From assembly GCA_944320355.1 (NCBI GenBank), contig CALUHC010000032.1:62001-126000 (forward strand): 64,000 nucleotides of DNA, read 5' to 3'. Positions 53,018-61,114 of the stretch are shown piece by piece. The notes below the pieces were generated by a model. The model saw only the letters and a program-made list of their open reading frames with translations. It had not been told where the DNA came from and did not search any database. Every line of letters begins with the position of its first letter. Within the stretch, counting starts at the first letter, position 1. Origin of the DNA: an uncultured Prevotella sp. (GTDB lineage Bacteria; Bacteroidota; Bacteroidia; Bacteroidales; Bacteroidaceae). Position numbers and translations under genes: made by a program.

Positions 53018-53713
53018 TTATTTCGTCCTTCCGAGGGTCATCACGCTGAGCCTTATGCCCTCCACTGCGGCCATCGCCCCGGCGCAGGCCATGACGGTTG
53101 CGCCCGTGGTCACCACGTCGTCGACGAGCAGCACGTGACGGCCGCGCAGCCTCTCGGGAGCTTTCAGGCAGAAGAGCCCGCTCACATTGTCCTGACGGCC
53201 GAGGCGGTTCAGCCCCGTCTGGCTTGCCCTGAAGCCGGTGCGGACCACCGCCCGCACCTCCACCGGCATCCCCGTGACCGAGGCCACGCCCCGGGCAATG
53301 GCCTCGCTCTGGTTGTAGCCGCGCTGCCGCAGCCGCTTGCGCGACAGCGGCACAGGCACCAAGACATCGATGCCGGCAAAGAATCCGGCGGCGGCAAACT
53401 CCGTGGCGGCCAGCCGCCCGAGGTCGAAGGCAACGTCGGGACGGCCGAGATACTTCATCATATAAATGATGCGGGCGGCCTCAGAGCGGGGCTCGTAATA
53501 GAAGAACGACGCGGCGCGCTCCACCGGCATCAGCCCCCAGAACATCTGCGCCACCTCGTTGTCTGCCGGCGAGAGCCACGTGCCGGTGCGGGGCAGGCGC
53601 AACAGACAGGCCGAGCACAAGCCGTGCTCGGTGGCGGCGAGCCGGCCGCCGCACACGGCGCACAGGCGCGGCGACACGAGGTCGAGCAGCTTAGTCAGCA
53701 AGAGCGTCGCCAT
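53018..53713 (-). CDS. comF: ComF-family phosphoribosyltransferase
   Basis: A 231-residue protein with an N-terminal zinc ribbon (CAVCGGRLAATEHGLCSAC) and a type I phosphoribosyltransferase domain (VPVPLSRKRLRQRGYNQSE and VLLVDDVVTTGATVMAC). The family is linked to DNA uptake (ComF/GntX), but its biochemical role is uncertain. It overlaps recX by 23 bp and is the last of recX-prmC-comF. Confidence 0.9.
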   Translation of the reverse strand: MATLLLTKLLDLVSPRLCAVCGGRLAATEHGLCSACLLRLPRTGTWLSPADNEVAQMFWGLMPVERAASFFYYEPRSEAARIIYMMKYLGRPDVAFDLGRLAATEFAAAGFFAGIDVLVPVPLSRKRLRQRGYNQSEAIARGVASVTGMPVEVRAVVRTGFRASQTGLNRLGRQDNVSGLFCLKAPERLRGRHVLLVDDVVTTGATVMACAGAMAAVEGIRLSVMTLGRTK

Positions 53714-54197
53714 CAGCGTCCTCCATGTCGCCGGGCACGTCTATGCAACGGCGTATCAGAGCGTAGTCGAAGCCGCGGCTCAGGGCGAAACGCACCAGCT
53801 TGCGGTTCAGCTCGTAGCCGTCGGCGGCCTTCAGCGAGCGCGCCCGCGCCTTGAGCAGCGGGCGGAGCACGTCCAGGTAGTCGTCGTCGGCCACCTCACT
53901 GAGCACGCGGCGGCGCACGTCCTCGCCTATCCGCTTGGCCCACAGTGCCTGCTCCACCTTGCGGCGGCCCCACTTGTTGTACTTTATCTTGTCCCTCACC
54001 AGGGCGCGTGCATACCGCTCGTCGTCCACGAACTTGTGTTCCGTGAGGTATTCCATCACCCGGGCCGCGGCCTCGTCGCCCAGTCCCCAGCGGCGCATCT
54101 TCTCCGCCATCTCGTAAGAGCAGTGCTCGGCCTGCGAGCAGAGCGCGGAGAGGCGCAGCAGGGCTTCCTTTTCGGTCATTTCTTTCATTGCTTTCAT
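53691..54197 (-). CDS. recX: Regulatory protein RecX
   Basis: A 168-residue all-helical protein with three RecX repeats: ALLRLSALCSQAEHCSYEM..., KFVDDERYARALVRDKI and LLKARARSLKAADGYE. KYNKWGRRKVEQALWAKRI is the clearest block. RecX caps RecA filaments and limits recombination. It is 4 bp overlapped by prmC's stop and 23 bp overlaps comF's start. Alternative ATGs exist at codons 4 and 7. Confidence 0.9.
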   Translation of the reverse strand: MKAMKEMTEKEALLRLSALCSQAEHCSYEMAEKMRRWGLGDEAAARVMEYLTEHKFVDDERYARALVRDKIKYNKWGRRKVEQALWAKRIGEDVRRRVLSEVADDDYLDVLRPLLKARARSLKAADGYELNRKLVRFALSRGFDYALIRRCIDVPGDMEDADGDALAD

Positions 54198-55033
54198 AAT
54201 GTGGCTTTGGTGAACCTGCGGCGGCCGAATCTGTCGGCCTGCTCCTCGGCGGAGGAGAATCCGGCGTCAAAGAGCAGGCCGCGCATATCGTCGGCGAAGG
54301 CTGGGTTAATCTCGAAATAGAGCGCGCCGCCCCGCCGCAGGGCCTTGGCAGCATAGCAGGCAATGGCGCGGTAGAAGCGCAGCGGGTCGTCGTCGGGCAC
54401 GAAGAGAGCCTCGGCCGGCTCGTAGTCGAGCACGTTGCGCTCCATGCCGCTACGCTCACACTGGCAGACGTATGGCGGGTTGCTCACCACCATGTCCCAC
54501 CGCGCCTCGTCGCGGGGCGGCCGCAGCGCGTCGTGCCGCGCCACGCAGACCCTTGCCCCCAGCCGCTCGGCGTTGGCAGCGGCCACGCGCAGCGGCACGT
54601 CGGCCACATCCCACGCCTCCACCCGCGCCCCGTCAATGTCCAATGCCAGCGTCACGGCAATGCAACCACTGCCCGTGCCGATGTCGAGTATGTCGGCAGA
54701 CAGGCCGCCCCGAGCCGCCGCGTCGGCGCAAACCCAGCGGCACAGGTCCTCGGTCTCGGGGCGCGGTATGAGCACTCCCGGCTCCACGGCGAACGCGCGG
54801 CCGCAGAAGTCGGCCTCGCCCAGCACATACTGCACCGGCTCGGCCTGCATCAGCCGCCGCATTATTTCGCCCAATTCGTGCTGCCGGTCTGCGGATAATT
54901 GTGTAACTTTGCCGCAATAAACGTCGGCGGCACTCAGCCCGAAGCGCACATCGAGCACATAGCGCACAATGGCGCGGGCCTCGCCCTCGCCACATACGGC
55001 GGAAAGGGGCCGCCACAGGTCGTCGTAAGTCAT
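54194..55033 (-). CDS. prmC: Peptide chain release factor N5-glutamine methyltransferase
   Basis: A 279-residue HemK/PrmC enzyme. The N-domain (about 1-80) includes RRLMQAEPVQYVLGEADFCG and RAFAVEPGVLIPRPETEDL (the release-factor contact); ILDIGTGSGCIAVTLALD binds SAM; VSNPPYVCQCERS is the catalytic NPPY. It methylates the GGQ glutamine of release factors. The upstream frame runs to 55105, but MTYDDLW at 55033 is the family start. Its promoter leaves a leader of at most a few bases. Confidence 0.93.
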   Translation of the reverse strand: MTYDDLWRPLSAVCGEGEARAIVRYVLDVRFGLSAADVYCGKVTQLSADRQHELGEIMRRLMQAEPVQYVLGEADFCGRAFAVEPGVLIPRPETEDLCRWVCADAAARGGLSADILDIGTGSGCIAVTLALDIDGARVEAWDVADVPLRVAAANAERLGARVCVARHDALRPPRDEARWDMVVSNPPYVCQCERSGMERNVLDYEPAEALFVPDDDPLRFYRAIACYAAKALRRGGALYFEINPAFADDMRGLLFDAGFSSAEEQADRFGRRRFTKATL

Positions 55034-55037
55034 GGTG

Positions 55038-55069
55038 CAAAAGTAACAAAATAAACGATATGAGCCAAA
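55038..55069 (-). promoter_or_regulatory. Promoter of prmC, predicting a nearly leaderless mRNA
   Basis: On the minus strand TTTG (55066-55069), 20 bp, TACTTTTG (55038-55045), then CACC and the ATG at 55033. The -33 element is inside the start of ribD on the other strand. If the start site is at its normal distance, transcription begins at or next to the A of the ATG. Confidence 0.65.
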
Positions 55070-56034
55070 TATTTGAAATCGATAAGCAACTGCAGGAAGA
55101 CACATTGTACATGAGCCGCTGCCTGCAACTGGCCGCCTGCGGCATCTACGGGGCGCGACCCAACCCCATGGTGGGCGCGGTCATAGTGGCCCCGGGAGGC
55201 AGGATAATAGGCGAGGGATACCACGCGAAGTACGGCGAGGCCCACGCCGAGGTTAACGCCTTTGCCTCGGTGCGCCCGGCTGACGAGCCTCTGCTGCCGC
55301 AGTCTACGCTCTACGTGAGCCTTGAGCCGTGCTCCCACTACGGCAAGACGCCGCCCTGCGCCGACCTTATAATAGAGAAAGGTGTGCGTAGAGTGGTCGT
55401 AGGGTGCGAGGACCCGTTTGCCAAGGTGCGCGGGGCGGGCATAAAGAAGCTGCGCGAGGCGGGCATCAGCGTCACCGTGGGCGTGCTTGAGGAGGCGTGC
55501 CGCGAGCTGAACCGCCGCTTCATCACGTTCCACGAGCAGTGCCGCCCGTACATCATACTGAAGTGGGCGCAGTCGGCCGACGGCTACATAGACCACAAGC
55601 ACCAACCCTTCATGCTGTCAACGCCCTACACGCAGATGCTCGCCCACAAGCTCCGGTCGGAGTGCCAGGCCATCCTCGTGGGCCGCGTCACCGCCGAGCG
55701 CGACCGCCCGCGCCTCGACGTGCGCTGCTGGAGCGGCCCCGCGCCGCGCCGCATGGTGCTCAGCCACAACCACGTCATAGACGCGGTGATATACGAATGC
55801 CGCCGCGACAACCTGCAGACGCTGCTCGTGGAGGGCGGAGCACTCACCCACCAAGCCTTCATCCATCGCGGCCTGTGGGACGAGATACGCGTGGAGACAG
55901 CCCCCATAGCTCTCGGCCATGGCACTCATGCCGCCTCGCTTCCCTCCAACATAGAGGAGAAGAGCCACGCCATTTACGGCCGGAACACCATCACCGTTTA
56001 CAGGAAAAGCATTTTTCAAGATTTGGAATTTTGA
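55060..56034 (+). CDS. ribD: Bifunctional riboflavin biosynthesis protein RibD
   Basis: A 324-residue protein with deaminase (1-150) and reductase (150-324) domains. The zinc site is HAEVNAFASV and PCSHYGKTPPCADLI (His-Ala-Glu, Cys...Cys); the reductase has RPYIILKWAQSADGYID and LLVEGGALTHQAF. It makes two steps of riboflavin synthesis from the GTP cyclohydrolase II product. Diverges from prmC with only 26 bp between start codons. No FMN riboswitch is visible. The stop codon lies in the edge of the 117-bp direct repeat. Confidence 0.95.
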   Translation: MSQIFEIDKQLQEDTLYMSRCLQLAACGIYGARPNPMVGAVIVAPGGRIIGEGYHAKYGEAHAEVNAFASVRPADEPLLPQSTLYVSLEPCSHYGKTPPCADLIIEKGVRRVVVGCEDPFAKVRGAGIKKLREAGISVTVGVLEEACRELNRRFITFHEQCRPYIILKWAQSADGYIDHKHQPFMLSTPYTQMLAHKLRSECQAILVGRVTAERDRPRLDVRCWSGPAPRRMVLSHNHVIDAVIYECRRDNLQTLLVEGGALTHQAFIHRGLWDEIRVETAPIALGHGTHAASLPSNIEEKSHAIYGRNTITVYRKSIFQDLEF

Positions 56035-56149
56035 CCCGCCGCAACATCATGCGAACCGTCTCTGTAACACATTGACAATCAGCGGAATTACAAAACGTGC
56101 CGTTTTGCAGTGCAAAACGGCACGTTTTAGCGTCCGAAACGGCACGGCT
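56029..56149. repeat. 117-bp direct repeat (copy 1) with 22-bp-period array I
   Basis: TTTTGACCCGCCGCAAC begins a 117-bp segment that recurs at 57061-57177 with 8 mismatches and no gaps. It contains array I: units at 56093 (AAACGTGCCGTTT), 56115 (AAACGGCACGTTT) and 56137 (decayed), followed by a weak unit at 56159. The copies are separated by 1,032 bp and enclose the zinc-finger gene. Confidence 0.92.
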
Positions 56150-56204
56150 ATGATTTTGATACGGTTTTGGAGTAAGGCCAAGACTGCCTTTTACACAAAA
56201 AAAA

Positions 56205-56786
56205 TCACTCTATACCATCGCCGCCACACAGGTCGCACACCACATGATAGTGGGCCACGACGACCTCTTTCTTGCACGTCTCGCACCACTTGTGCTGCCC
56301 GGAAGAATAGTATTCCTTTATTTTCTTGCCCGTACCGTTGCACAGGCGGCATATCTTACCCCCTGAACTGCCACGGCTGCTGCCTGAGGAATAGCTTGAC
56401 GAACTGCCCGAAGTACCACCGGTGCCCAACGGAACCCAGCCCTGCCCATGGCAACCGGCACACACCAACGTGCCATGGCAGTTGGGGCATTGTATGGACC
56501 TGCGGCCGCCATACAACGAAGGAACAGATATTGTTCCGTCTCCGCACGGACACTTGCGTGTACCTTTGCAAATGGAGCAAACCATAGAGTTCTGCGGAAG
56601 GTTGTCCTTTGTGACCACCCCTCTTTGCGACTGTGACTGTGATTGTGATTGCGTGACAGACCTGCCTGCCTCTGTCAGGCCCTCAACAACGCCGGCCAAC
56701 ACACTCTCCAAGAAACTTTGGGCACCCGCTGTGCCGACCCACAGCAATGCCACTGCAACGAAAATGACTCTGATTCGTACCAACAT
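56205..56786 (-). CDS. Exported DnaJ-type zinc-finger protein
   Basis: A 193-residue protein with a signal peptide (MLVRIRVIFVAVALLWVGTAGAQ, residues 1-23). A serine-glutamine repeat (SQSQSQSQ, about residues 50-60) follows. CSICKGTRKCPCGDG, CPNCHGTLVCAGCHGQG, CRLCNGTG and CDLCGGDG give four CxxCxGxG-like knuckles as in the central domain of DnaJ, but there is no J domain. A Gly/Ser linker (GTSGSSSSYSSGSSRG) splits the knuckles. It is likely a periplasmic or envelope zinc-binding protein; a chaperone role is speculative. The promoter is at 56828. Confidence 0.8.
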   Translation of the reverse strand: MLVRIRVIFVAVALLWVGTAGAQSFLESVLAGVVEGLTEAGRSVTQSQSQSQSQRGVVTKDNLPQNSMVCSICKGTRKCPCGDGTISVPSLYGGRRSIQCPNCHGTLVCAGCHGQGWVPLGTGGTSGSSSSYSSGSSRGSSGGKICRLCNGTGKKIKEYYSSGQHKWCETCKKEVVVAHYHVVCDLCGGDGIE

Positions 56787-56827
56787 AATTTTAATCTTTA
56801 AATTAAACACAACAACTTTTCTATTTG

Positions 56828-56858
56828 CAAATATACTGAAAGTTATCGACATGACAAA
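56828..56858 (-). promoter_or_regulatory. Promoter of the zinc-finger gene
   Basis: On the minus strand TTTG (56855-56858), 19 bp, TATATTTG (56828-56835), about 42 bp before the start codon. Confidence 0.7.
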
Positions 56859-57060
56859 CCGTTTCGCATTAAAATTAAATGAACATCTGCATTTCGCTAA
56901 GTTGTGAGTTGGCGGGGAACATTGCCTGCTGCGCCTGTTCATGGAGTTTGCGGACACGGCCCGCCAAGGCTATCGCCCATAACCCACGGGCAACCAAAGG
57001 GAGACTTGACTCCCGTTAACCACCAATGACAATCTGGCCGAAGCGGATACAAACTTAAAT

Positions 57061-57225
57061 TTTTGACCAGCCGCAACCTCATGCGAGCCGTCTCTGTAAC
57101 CCATTGGCAATCAGCGGTATTGCAAAACGTGCCGTTTTGCAGTGCAAAACGGCGCGTTTTAGCGTCCGAAACGGCACGTTTTGGAACACAAAACGGCGCG
57201 TTTCGCAAACCGAAGCGGCAGGCTT
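57061..57225. repeat. 117-bp direct repeat (copy 2) with 22-bp-period array J
   Basis: The second copy of the segment at 56029 (57061-57177). Array J has five units: 57125 (AAACGTGCCGTTT), 57147, 57169, 57191 (all AAACGGCRCGTTT) and a degenerate 57213 (AAGCGGCAGGCTT, still palindromic). It extends two units beyond copy 1. The rest of 56859-57060 shows no gene. Confidence 0.92.
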
Positions 57226-57276
57226 TGATTTTTTACCCAAACCGGCATCAGAGGCCAAAGCCTCAAACCGGGACAA

Positions 57277-58704
57277 TCATTCCACCGTTATCACCACGCG
57301 GGCATAGCGGGTGAGCGTAGGCGTGCCGCTGTCGGTGACGGTGCAGACAAAGTGGATTGTTTCGCCGGGCCTTGCGTCTGCAGGAACGACAACGCTCACC
57401 TTGGCCTCATTGCCGCCTTCAACAGCCCGCCCCCGGTACGTACCGGCCTCGGCATAGTGCCACCAGCGGAAAGCGAGGCGGTCGCCGTCGGGGTCGGTGG
57501 TGGCCGAGGCATCGAGCGTCACAGTCTGTCCGGGCGTGGCGGTGATATCGGCCGGAGTGCCTGCGAGCCTCACCACGGGGTGGTGGTTGGCGTCGGCATA
57601 GTCAGCCACGCACCAGTCGGCACGGGCAGCGAAGTCGTTCTGCACATCCTTCATCCACCGCCATATAGGCTTGAAGTAGGCCGTGCGCACCGCCACCCGC
57701 CCCGGTTCCGTCCACCGCTCCATCATTTTAGACCAGCTATTGGAGACTCCCCATTTGCCGTCGGGATGGCTGTAGCCTCCGGCGGGCGGTATGTCCATCC
57801 ACACCCCTGCCCTTACGTGCTCGTAGCGACCGCCCCATCCGCCGTAGGCGGGGCACTCCATGCTGCGCAGCCCGTTTGGCACCGAGTGCAGGAAGGCCGG
57901 GGTGTCGCCCTCGCCGTTGAACGCTCCGTCCTTGTTCTCGTAGGCGGCGCATAACGGCCCGTGGCCGTCGATGATGTTGGCCGTCATCCACGGAGCCTCG
58001 AAATATGGCTTCACGTCTGCCGGCAGCACCTTCGGCCAGATGTAGGCCATGCAGTCAAACTGGTCTGAAATTATCGTAGTGATGTTGAACTTCTCCCAGT
58101 GCGGGCGAATGTACCGCTGGTATGTGTCATCTTGTTCCCATATTAAGAACAGCCGCGTGCGCGCGGCCACCTCGCCCATGCGGTCGGGATGCTCTTCCTC
58201 GATGATGCGCAGCGCGCGCGATAAGGTGTTGCAGCCGCCCCACGCCTGCACCCACACGGGGCGCGGATCGGAGCCGTCGAGCAGTATCCGAGCTATAAGC
58301 TCGGCCCCGGGGGTGCGCGCGCTGTCTTCGCCCACGCCGCCGACGTTGCCCACACGCCAGCGGGCCAGCAGACTGTCGGGCTCGGGATAGAGCGGCGAAT
58401 GCTTCTTCAGATTGGCGTAAACCTTGGCATAAAGGCCGATATAGTCGCACACCCAGTCTACGGGCTGAAGCGCATTCCAGCCGCGCCCGCCCTGCCAGTG
58501 GAACTCGGAACTGCTGTTGACGATGGCCTCAACGTCGAACTCGTTGCACGTGAGCAGGAATCTCACCATCGAAGCCTTGTCGTCGGCCTCGCCGTCGGTG
58601 GTGACGATGACGCGCGACCTCTCGTCGACGGTTGCGCAAACGGGCGCACCGAGACACACAAGCATAAGCAACGCCATCGCGGTTTTAACTATGATCTTTT
58701 TCAT
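57277..58704 (-). CDS. Secreted DUF1593 (nucleoside-hydrolase-like) protein
   Basis: A 475-residue protein with signal peptide (MKKIIVKTAMALLMLVCLG, then CATVDER). VIVTTDGEADDKASMVRFLL and VWVQAWGGCNTLSRALR match DUF1593, a fold like inosine-uridine nucleoside hydrolases with the DxDD-like metal site as DGEADD. The C-terminal 95 residues (from about RLAGTPADITATPGQ) are an immunoglobulin-like domain of the kind found at the end of these proteins. Such proteins are often in polysaccharide-related loci, and this one is solitary. Substrate unknown. Confidence 0.85.
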   Translation of the reverse strand: MKKIIVKTAMALLMLVCLGAPVCATVDERSRVIVTTDGEADDKASMVRFLLTCNEFDVEAIVNSSSEFHWQGGRGWNALQPVDWVCDYIGLYAKVYANLKKHSPLYPEPDSLLARWRVGNVGGVGEDSARTPGAELIARILLDGSDPRPVWVQAWGGCNTLSRALRIIEEEHPDRMGEVAARTRLFLIWEQDDTYQRYIRPHWEKFNITTIISDQFDCMAYIWPKVLPADVKPYFEAPWMTANIIDGHGPLCAAYENKDGAFNGEGDTPAFLHSVPNGLRSMECPAYGGWGGRYEHVRAGVWMDIPPAGGYSHPDGKWGVSNSWSKMMERWTEPGRVAVRTAYFKPIWRWMKDVQNDFAARADWCVADYADANHHPVVRLAGTPADITATPGQTVTLDASATTDPDGDRLAFRWWHYAEAGTYRGRAVEGGNEAKVSVVVPADARPGETIHFVCTVTDSGTPTLTRYARVVITVE

Positions 58705-58762
58705 AACCGTTGATAATAGAAAGAGGAAATATGAATGTCCGCAAGTTGCAAAGTAATTATAT

Positions 58763-58977
58763 GGAGTTAACGGAAGTTAGGCTTCCCCGCGGTCGCCCGG
58801 AGCAGGCGAAAATTAAAAGCTAAAGGTTAAAAATTAAAAGGAGTTGGCAGTTGGAAAGTCAGCGGCTTTTGTCTGTACTCCCGTCTCCTGCCTCCTGTCT
58901 CCTTTGCAAAGCATTCGTCCGCTAACTCCATGAACGAGCGCAGCGAGTGATAACTTCCGGTAACTCCTGCTAACTCC
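58763..58977. repeat. GGAGTTA-type element (site 5)
   Basis: Left part GGAGTTAACGGAAGTTAGG (58763 on) followed by CTTCCCCGCGGTCGCCCGGAG, and right part TCCGCTAACTCC...CGGTAACTCCTGCTAACTCC (ending 58977), with the hairpin GAACGAGCGCAGCGAGTGATA in the right arm. Between them is an A/T-rich segment like that at 51957. It fills the gap between the DUF1593 start and the clostripain-like gene; no gene there. Confidence 0.75.
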
Positions 58978-59016
58978 AAGCATTTGGCAGAATGCGGATA
59001 ATCATTATAAGAAATG

Positions 59017-60255
59017 TCACTGATGCGTGTCGGCATACCACTCAGTCTGGGTCCATGCCTCGGCATATTGGCTCACTGTTGGCGCCGAGGTGGTGATGCC
59101 GGAGTAGGCGCGGATGGGCTCTACGCCCGTAATGGCCGAATAGTATTGCGGGGTGTTGGCCTTGTGTGGAACGGCTTTCTGCAGCTGTGCCTCAAACTCC
59201 GAGAGCAGCGCAGAGTCGGGACAGAGGGCCGCCATATAGTCGCCAAAGTCGTAGAAGATGTGGGGCGAATAGCCGTCCATGCGCTGCAGGTAGGGCAGCA
59301 ACGAGGTGTCGAAGGTGTAGGCGGCGTTTATCTTGCGCACCACGCGAGCCAGACTGTCAAGCTCGGCGGTGCAGGTCACGCCGATGGTGCCGTATGGGTA
59401 AGGCACGCCGCTGTAAGGATCGACATACGAGGAGTAGAAACTGAGGAACGCCGAGCACACCGCCGCGTAGTCGGGCGTGCCGAGCAGGTGCGGACCTATG
59501 TCGGCGTATGGCATCCCGTAGGCCATTATCTCGGTGGGGCAGCCTATGAGGCAGTCGGTGACATGGCGCAGGTCGTAGGCCGCCTCGACAGACGACATGA
59601 AGCAGTCGTCGAAGAGTATGAAGTCCATGTGCATCCCGGCGGCCTCTATCCCCTCGGCCAGGGTGGTGATGTCGGTCTGCACGTCGGAGGTGGTTCCGCC
59701 GAAGAAGCGCGTCAGCGGATCGCCCTCCGCCTCCCAGTGAAAACGGAACTCGGGCGCAAGGCCGCGCGAGCGGCTGCGCGTGACGGGCACCCAGCCCATG
59801 CCGTGGCAGCCTATGGTCATGGCGTAATGGTCGGCCGGAGCGGCGGCCTTCACGTCGGCCAGTATCGAGGCAATGCCCTCGGCGGTGGTGTAGGCGGGCG
59901 ACGTGTATTCCTTGAGCGTGACGCGACTGCAGCCCGAGCTGCCCGGCACAAGCTCAAAGAGCGTGGCCTCAGTGGCTGTGGTACACATGAAGACGAGCAC
60001 GCGCTCGTCGGCCAGCCCCTCGGAGGCTATGGCCTGCTCCATGTCTGAGATGTTGTTGTAGAAAAAGGAAGTGAGGTTGGTTGACCACGGCAGATACATC
60101 AGCAGCGTGCGCTCCACGGGAACGGAAGGCCGCTCAGGCGTTTCGGGTTCGTCATCGTCAGAACACGAGGCCACGGCCATGCACAAGGCCACGGCCAGCA
60201 CCACTGCCGCCGCGCGGGCAAGGCGTGCATAAAGTCGGTCTGTAAGGTTTGCCAT
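59017..60255 (-). CDS. Clostripain-family (C11) cysteine protease lipoprotein
   Basis: A 412-residue protein with a lipoprotein signal (ALCMAVASC; then SDDDEPETPERPS, an acidic stretch typical of surface-exported lipoproteins). The protease core has LLMYLPWSTNL, IGCHGMGW (catalytic His) and LFDDCFMSSVEAAYDL (catalytic Cys after Asp-Asp). The Cys-His pair fits the C11 group. The target is unknown; a surface-exposed role is inferred. It is 15 bp after the HAD gene and thus in one operon. Confidence 0.9.
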   Translation of the reverse strand: MANLTDRLYARLARAAAVVLAVALCMAVASCSDDDEPETPERPSVPVERTLLMYLPWSTNLTSFFYNNISDMEQAIASEGLADERVLVFMCTTATEATLFELVPGSSGCSRVTLKEYTSPAYTTAEGIASILADVKAAAPADHYAMTIGCHGMGWVPVTRSRSRGLAPEFRFHWEAEGDPLTRFFGGTTSDVQTDITTLAEGIEAAGMHMDFILFDDCFMSSVEAAYDLRHVTDCLIGCPTEIMAYGMPYADIGPHLLGTPDYAAVCSAFLSFYSSYVDPYSGVPYPYGTIGVTCTAELDSLARVVRKINAAYTFDTSLLPYLQRMDGYSPHIFYDFGDYMAALCPDSALLSEFEAQLQKAVPHKANTPQYYSAITGVEPIRAYSGITTSAPTVSQYAEAWTQTEWYADTHQ

Positions 60256-60270
60256 GTGTTCAATAATATG

Positions 60271-60969
60271 TCAGATGTAATTGAGAAGGTCGGCAAAGCG
60301 GCTTATCTTGACAAGGCGCTTGTGCTCGAAGTCGGCCGTGCGCTCCAGCTGCCACGTGGCGTGGAAGGGTATGTGGACAGCCGCCGCACCGGCAGCCAGA
60401 GCCGGCGCCACATCGCTCTTCAGCGAGTTGCCCACCATGAGCACACTGCCCGGGGCGAGCCTGAGGCGGCGGCAGAGGTTGAGGAAGGCGCGTTCGGTCT
60501 TGTCGGAGACAATCTCCACGTGCTGGAAATACTTCTCCAAGCGCGAGCGGCGCAACTTGTTCTGCTGGTCGAGCAGCTCGCCCTTGGTGAACACGGCGAG
60601 GCGGTAGCGGCCCTCCTCGTAGAGCCGCGACAGCGTGTCCTCAACCCCCGGCAGCGGCGTGGCGGGCAGTTCGAGCAGCCGCTTGCCCAGGCGCAGCAGC
60701 TCGCCTACGGCCTCGCCGCCTATCTGCCCGCCGCTCAGGGTCACGGCGTTCTCTATGAGCGACAGCACGAAAGCCTTGCAGCCGTAGCCGAGCAGCGGCA
60801 TGTTGGCCTCCTCTGTGCGGAAGAGCGAGGCCGAGACGTCCTCGGCACGCGCCCACGGAGCCAGCAGGCGGCAGTACTCGCGCTCCACGTCATCAAAATA
60901 AGTCTGGCAGTCCCACAGCGTATCGTCGGCGTCAAAGACCACCGCCTTTATGTCTCTGAACTTTTCCAT
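60271..60969 (-). CDS. HAD-superfamily hydrolase
   Basis: A 232-residue phosphatase-like protein. AVVFDADDTLWDC gives motif I (Asp-x-Asp), VFTKGE motif II, and VGNSLKSDV motif IV; the four-helix cap is between. Probably a small-molecule phosphatase; the substrate is not predictable from sequence. A TAACTTTG box at 61041-61048 on the minus strand is 72 bp upstream. Confidence 0.85.
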   Translation of the reverse strand: MEKFRDIKAVVFDADDTLWDCQTYFDDVEREYCRLLAPWARAEDVSASLFRTEEANMPLLGYGCKAFVLSLIENAVTLSGGQIGGEAVGELLRLGKRLLELPATPLPGVEDTLSRLYEEGRYRLAVFTKGELLDQQNKLRRSRLEKYFQHVEIVSDKTERAFLNLCRRLRLAPGSVLMVGNSLKSDVAPALAAGAAAVHIPFHATWQLERTADFEHKRLVKISRFADLLNYI

Positions 60970-61040
60970 CGGTGCAAAGTATGTGCAAACGGGCGGCAGG
61001 AGAGCTTGCCCGCAGTTGCCCGAGTGCAGCTTAACTTATG

Positions 61041-61048
61041 CAAAGTTA
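61041..61048 (-). promoter_or_regulatory. -7 box of the HAD-protease operon
   Basis: TAACTTTG, minus strand; without a clear -33. Adjacent, at 61091-61106, is the hairpin AGCGTT-AAAG-AACGCT; a relative (AGCGTT-AACG-AACGCT) is near 1048. Confidence 0.45.
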
Positions 61049-61114
61049 AGCAATTTACGCGAGATACTGCGGGTGAGGGCGGCGCATATCAGCGTTAAAG
61101 AACGCTAAAGGAGC

